From: Paenibacillus_AA sp045062745
GTDB lineage: Bacteria; Bacillota; Bacilli; Paenibacillales; NBRC-103111
DNA length: 64,000 bases
Direction of reading: 5' to 3'
Assembly: GCF_045062745.1 (NCBI RefSeq)
Contig: NZ_JBJGED010000025.1
Coordinates: 56,589-120,588, forward strand
Under the pieces are notes generated by a model that ran no database searches, had not been told where the DNA came from, and saw only the letters and a program-made list of their open reading frames with translations. Below are positions 60,565 to 64,000 of the stretch, one piece after another. Position 1 is the stretch's first letter. The number at the start of each line of letters is the position of its first letter. A program made the position numbers and the translations under genes.

Positions 60565-61998
60565 TTATTCCGATTCGTTTCGGGTTAGCTGCCCCCGGCT
60601 AACGATCGCCGACATGCCGCCATTCGCGTTCTTTTGCGGAATAATCCGGATCTTCAGCTGTTTCACGCCCGCCACATTCACGTTTACGCCGGCCGCCTTA
60701 TCCGACGTCATCTCCTCGCTTACATACAAGAGCTTCCCGTCCCCGAGGAGCTCATACTTGACCGCAGCCGGCTCCCCGGGCTTCGTTTGACTTAGTCCGA
60801 GCGAAGCCAAGAACCGGTTGAACTTCCCATTCAGGGCATATGTATACTCATACGAGTTCCCATAGCCCGTCAAATCGATGACCGTCATTCTCTGATGGTT
60901 CGGATCAGGCACTTCCTGCAGCCGGCTCCTGTCGCTGGAGGCTTGGACCAACAAGTTCGTCACCGGAATCGAATCGATCTTTTCCTCCACCTTCTTCACG
61001 ATCTCGAATACCGGTATGGCACGCATCAAAATGACGGCCGCTTGGGCGCGAGTAACCGGCCCTTGGGGCTGAAAGCTCCCATCCGAGAACCCTGACACGA
61101 TGTTTTGCTCCGCTGCGGCTGCTACGTATCTCCTCGCCATAGCCGAGATCGAGCTGGAATCGGTGAAAGAGACGGCTCCGACCGAAGGCTCGCCGCTCCG
61201 CGATTCCCCGCCCAACATCATGACGGCCATCGCCGCCTCTTCGCGCGATACCGGTTCTTGCGGCTTAAACCGGACGTTGCCGTTCGGCTGCAAGTACCCG
61301 ACCATGTAAGGCATGGCCGCTTCCACATAGGGGGTAAACCAATCCGGAGCCGCAATGTCCTCGAAGGAGGGAACCGTGATCGACTCGGTTTTCAGTCCGA
61401 ATGCCAGCACCAGCAGCTTGGCAAACTCCGCTCGCGTCACGAGACGGTCGGGTTGAAACGTTCCGTCGGCATACCCCTCCAGCCAGTTGCGTTCTACCAT
61501 TTCCTGAATGGGAATATAAGCCCAATGTCCCGAGCTCAAGTCCGTGAAGCGTTCCGAGACCTCGATCGTGATTTGGGTCAAATGATAGCCCAGCGCAACA
61601 CCTGCATCATCGTAAAGGACAGTGATGATGGTGCGATCCCCCGGTACCTGCGGGAACCCGATCCCCGCGCTGCCGCTGAAAGGAGCCGGCTTGATCCGCT
61701 GCAGCACAGCAATCAGCGTGCTTTCGGAGACGTTCGGCGAATGGAAGATGACCTCTCTTCCGAAGCGAGTGAATCCCTTCATCGACTCCGGCAGCCGCTC
61801 CCGGTCGATCATCAAGTCATACCTCCACGCGTTTCGGTCTTTCAGCACATATTCGATTCCCGTAGCAACCATCGGAGGCAGCTCCGCGGACAGCGCCGGC
61901 CCCTCGGCAAGAGCGACTCCGGCTCCAGGCAGAAGGGGCGTCACAGCGACCAACAAGAGCAGCAGCATGCGCGCCATCCCCTTTTTTAAACTTCTCAC
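60565..61998 (-). CDS. S-layer homology (SLH) domain protein
   Basis: The 477-residue secreted protein has a signal peptide (RMLLLLLVAVTPLLPGAGVALAEG, residues 10-34), an unknown N-terminal domain (to about 150), then three SLH repeats: FTDLSSGHWAYIPIQEMVERNWLEGYADGTFQPDRLVTRAEFAKLL; FEDIAAPDWFTPYVEAAMPYMVGYLQPNGNVRFKPQEPVSREEAAMAV; FTDSSSISAMARRYVAAAAEQNIVSGFSDGSFQPQGPVTRAQAAVIL. A further domain ends the protein. SLH domains bind pyruvylated wall polymer, so it is held on the cell wall. The start is GTG 61998, after GAGAGGTGGG; the frame open to 62052 is less likely. Monocistronic. Confidence 0.88.
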   Translation of the reverse strand: MRSLKKGMARMLLLLLVAVTPLLPGAGVALAEGPALSAELPPMVATGIEYVLKDRNAWRYDLMIDRERLPESMKGFTRFGREVIFHSPNVSESTLIAVLQRIKPAPFSGSAGIGFPQVPGDRTIITVLYDDAGVALGYHLTQITIEVSERFTDLSSGHWAYIPIQEMVERNWLEGYADGTFQPDRLVTRAEFAKLLVLAFGLKTESITVPSFEDIAAPDWFTPYVEAAMPYMVGYLQPNGNVRFKPQEPVSREEAAMAVMMLGGESRSGEPSVGAVSFTDSSSISAMARRYVAAAAEQNIVSGFSDGSFQPQGPVTRAQAAVILMRAIPVFEIVKKVEEKIDSIPVTNLLVQASSDRSRLQEVPDPNHQRMTVIDLTGYGNSYEYTYALNGKFNRFLASLGLSQTKPGEPAAVKYELLGDGKLLYVSEEMTSDKAAGVNVNVAGVKQLKIRIIPQKNANGGMSAIVSRGQLTRNESE

Positions 61999-62148
61999 AA
62001 CAGAACCCACCTCTCCAATTCTACCAATACATACCAATCCAAATTTTATCACATCCCCTCTTCCAAAAATATGATTTTCTTCGGCGTCACATATCCCGTC
62101 GGCCCTTGAATATATTGATTACAAGCCATTTTTGCAGGAGGTGCCCGT

Positions 62149-63297
62149 ATGACGAACCCGCTGTTCATCGTCTCCCGGGAAGATTGGTCGCTGCATCGCA
62201 AAGGCTACCAGGATCAAACCCGGCACCAGCAGAAGGTACGAGAAGCGATCAAACAAAACCTGCCTGATCTCGTGACCGAAGAAAGCATCATCACCCAGCA
62301 CAACCGGCAAATTATCAAAGTGCCGATCCGCAGTCTGGACGAATACCGGTTCCGCTTCAACTTCAACAAGAACAAACATGTCGGCCAAGGCGAAGGCGAC
62401 AGCCAAGTGGGCGATGTGCTGGGCACGGATCCTACCCCTCAGCAAGGGCCCGGCAAAGGCGAAGGGGCAGGCGACCAGCCCGGGGACGACTACTATGAAG
62501 CCGAGGTCAGCATGGAGGAGCTCCAGTCGATGCTGTTCGAGGATCTGGAGCTGCCGCATCTCGAGGAGAAGCAGAAGGACAATATTCAGGACGAAGAGAT
62601 CCGGTTCAACGATATTCGCAAAAAAGGGATTATGTCGAACATCGACAAGAAGCGGACGATTCTGGAGAACCTGCGCCGCAACGCGGAGAGCGGGAACCCG
62701 GGCATCCACCACATCTCGCCGGACGATCTGCGGTTCAAGACTTGGGAGGAAATCGTCGTCCCCCGTTCCAATGCACTCATCATCGCGATGATGGACACGT
62801 CCGGCAGCATGGGCAGCTTCGAAAAATATATCGCCCGCAGCTTCTTCTTCTGGATGACCCGCTTCCTGCGCACGAAATACGAGAAGGTGGAGATCGTGTT
62901 CATCGCGCATCATACGGAGGCGAAGGAAGTGACGGAAGAGGAATTCTTCACGAAAGGCGAGAGCGGGGGCACGATCTGCTCCTCCGCGTACCAGAAGGCG
63001 CTTGAGATCATCGACCGCCGCTATCCGCCGGCGAATTACAATATCTATCCGTTCCACTTCTCCGACGGCGACAACTTGACCTCGGACAACGAGCGCTGCG
63101 TCAAGCTGATCGAGCAGCTGCTCTCAAAGTGCAACATGTTCGGCTACGGCGAGGTGAACCAGTACAACCGCAGCAGCACGCTCATGTCCGCTTATAGGCA
63201 CATCCAGATACCGAAGTTTCAGCATTGCATCATCCGCGAGAAGGGCGAGGTGTACAAAGCGCTTCGCACGTTCTTCACCAAACCGAAGGAAGCGTAA
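62149..63297 (+). CDS. yhbH: Sporulation protein YhbH (DUF444 family)
   Basis: The 382-residue protein has the YhbH start (FIVSREDWSLHRKGYQDQTRHQQKVREAIKQNLPDLVTEESIITQ), a Gly/Gln-rich linker (VGQGEGDSQVGDVLGTD...), and a C-terminal VWA-like domain with the metal site MMDTSGSMGSFEKYIARSFFFWMTRFL (near residue 213) and FIAHHTEAKEVTEEEFFTKGESGGTICSSAY. It belongs to the PrkA-YhbH-SpoVR group made under sporulation or stationary-phase control; the two usual neighbour genes are not in the window. ATG 62149 has GCAGGAGG upstream. Confidence 0.95.
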   Translation: MTNPLFIVSREDWSLHRKGYQDQTRHQQKVREAIKQNLPDLVTEESIITQHNRQIIKVPIRSLDEYRFRFNFNKNKHVGQGEGDSQVGDVLGTDPTPQQGPGKGEGAGDQPGDDYYEAEVSMEELQSMLFEDLELPHLEEKQKDNIQDEEIRFNDIRKKGIMSNIDKKRTILENLRRNAESGNPGIHHISPDDLRFKTWEEIVVPRSNALIIAMMDTSGSMGSFEKYIARSFFFWMTRFLRTKYEKVEIVFIAHHTEAKEVTEEEFFTKGESGGTICSSAYQKALEIIDRRYPPANYNIYPFHFSDGDNLTSDNERCVKLIEQLLSKCNMFGYGEVNQYNRSSTLMSAYRHIQIPKFQHCIIREKGEVYKALRTFFTKPKEA

Positions 63298-63334
63298 TCG
63301 CGAGGTTCGATTAAAAGTAACTTGCGGCTAAAAC

Positions 63335-63369
63335 GAACAACCGTCCGGAGAGAGACCGGACGGTTGTTC
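63335..63369. terminator. Hairpin between yhbH and the next gene
   Basis: GAACAACCGTCCGG and CCGGACGGTTGTTC form a 14-bp perfect stem with a 7-nt loop. The T-run is weak on both strands (GTTTT on the minus strand). It shares the 11-bp core ACAACCGTCCG with the mtnKA terminator. Confidence 0.6.
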
Positions 63370-63433
63370 AGCTTGTAACGGAAGCGATAGAGGCGGCGCC
63401 CTGCTGGGTAGCCCATCAAGCAACTAGCCTATA

Positions 63434-63520
63434 GATGAAAAAATTGCCGCTATATCCCGAACGTTAGGTGTTTCCTCTAAATTAAAGGAAAATTTTGCAG
63501 CTATTCCTTGAAAACGGGCC
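63434..63520. repeat. Two degenerate copies of a 51-nt-spaced motif
   Basis: GAAAAAATTGCCGCTAT (from 63437) and GGAAAATTTTGCAGCTAT (from 63487) recur with the TTGC(C/A)GCTAT part exactly 51 nt apart (63444 and 63495). Both end in a (A)TCC tract. The GAAAAA core is on the plus strand, the reverse of the arrays at 26 and 46 kb. Related to those only by period and core. Confidence 0.5.
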
Positions 63521-63558
63521 GGAATCGGGTTCCGGCGTTCGAGAAACCCGGTCCACCG

Positions 63559-64000
63559 CTAACCCATACCGCCGAGCACGCTTGCCTGGGCTTCTTCCAG
63601 ACTCGGCAGGCTCTGCGCGAGAAAGCAGGGGATGCCCAGCGCGCCCACAATCGGCTGAAGGAAGTCAAGCGGCTGCTCCTTGAGCGCCGCCAGCTGGGAC
63701 GGGACCCGGCGAGTCTGCTCCAATAACGCCAAAAACTTGGTCGCGGCCGCCTCCCCCATCTTCGAGCGCTCGCTGAGCTCCATCGCCAGGATCTGCCCGG
63801 AGCCGTGGTCCACGACCAGGAACAGCTGCGGGAAGAACGGGCGTCCGTCCTCTCCCATCACCGGCTCCGGCATATAGACGCAGCCTAGCTCCCACGCTCC
63901 GGCGGAGGAGAGATTGGCCTTCTTCAGCTTGGCGAGGCGCAGCTCGTCAACGGCTGGAGCGGCGGAAGCGGACGGCAGGCCGGCCGCCTCAACCGCAGCC
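63559..64000 (-). CDS. Hypothetical protein with DUF6930-like domain, N-terminus cut by window edge
   Basis: The frame is open from the edge to the stop at 63559 (about 147 residues). The visible part begins AAVEAAGLPSASAAPAVDELRLAKLKKANLSSAGAWELGCVYMPEPVMGEDGRPFFPQLFLVVDHGSGQILAMELSERSKMGEAAATKFLALLEQTRRVPSQ and ends with FLAQSLPSLEEAQASVLGGMG. This resembles the DUF6930 domain, whose function is unknown. The true start lies beyond the edge, so nothing can be said of other domains. Confidence 0.55.
   Translation of the reverse strand, partial: AAVEAAGLPSASAAPAVDELRLAKLKKANLSSAGAWELGCVYMPEPVMGEDGRPFFPQLFLVVDHGSGQILAMELSERSKMGEAAATKFLALLEQTRRVPSQLAALKEQPLDFLQPIVGALGIPCFLAQSLPSLEEAQASVLGGMG

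Noticed and set aside
63298..63560. Insertion sequence or prophage end
   Set aside because: No transposase or integrase, no target duplication and no att-like repeat could be seen; only the hairpin and the two 51-nt-spaced motifs.

Overview
The window is GC-rich DNA from an endospore-forming Firmicute, most likely Paenibacillus or a close relative. Two complete GerA-type germinant-receptor operons, a YhbH sporulation gene, a YheC/YheD coat gene, a collagen-like surface protein, a T-box leader, a sufC-D-S-B operon, LplABC-type sugar importers paired with AraC regulators, and strong AGGAGG ribosome sites with several TTG/GTG starts all point that way. No rRNA, tRNA, CRISPR array, phage or intact insertion sequence was seen.

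Layout. 1-8.3 kb: a truncated stalk-domain protein, a proline T-box riboswitch with a short prolyl-tRNA synthetase, the first ger operon (A-B-C), then the collagen-like and ATP-grasp coat genes. 8.5-13.4 kb: the SUF Fe-S operon (no sufU at its usual place) behind a Fur-like operator. 13.5-20.7 kb: DUF1802, Dps, methionine-salvage mtnK-mtnA, and several small or unknown genes. 20.8-26.0 kb: a six-gene unit of ECF sigma factor, large anti-sigma-like protein and two ABC exporters. 26.1-28.4 kb: a 51-nt tandem repeat array and a thioredoxin reductase-like/glutaredoxin/peroxiredoxin operon whose promoter carries two near-perfect PerR boxes. 28.6-35.7 kb: a CitA/CitB-type two-component system, a TctCBA tricarboxylate transporter and a malic enzyme. 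35.9-41.2 kb: an MFS transporter whose 3' end overlaps a second, four-gene ger operon (A-C-D-B). 41.3-43.7 kb: ba3-type cytochrome oxidase behind a perfect Fnr/Crp-type palindrome. 43.9-60.1 kb: a carbohydrate region with two AraC regulators, one complete LplABC importer, a second solute-binding protein without permeases, two parallel beta-helix proteins, an unrecognised large enzyme and a Gfo/Idh/MocA oxidoreductase. It holds a second, larger 51-nt repeat region and ends at a chemoreceptor gene remnant. 60.6-64 kb: an SLH-domain protein, yhbH, a third degenerate pair of 51-nt-spaced motifs and a truncated unknown gene.

Most unusual are the 51-nt-period intergenic repeats at three places (26.1, 46.3-46.8 and 63.4 kb). 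They come in related variants that keep a TTTTTC/GAAAAA core in constant register. Other points of note are the peroxide-type redox operon, the ECF/double-ABC unit, the 74-residue fourth ger gene, and a terminator-like perfect palindrome inside the large unknown sugar-cluster gene.
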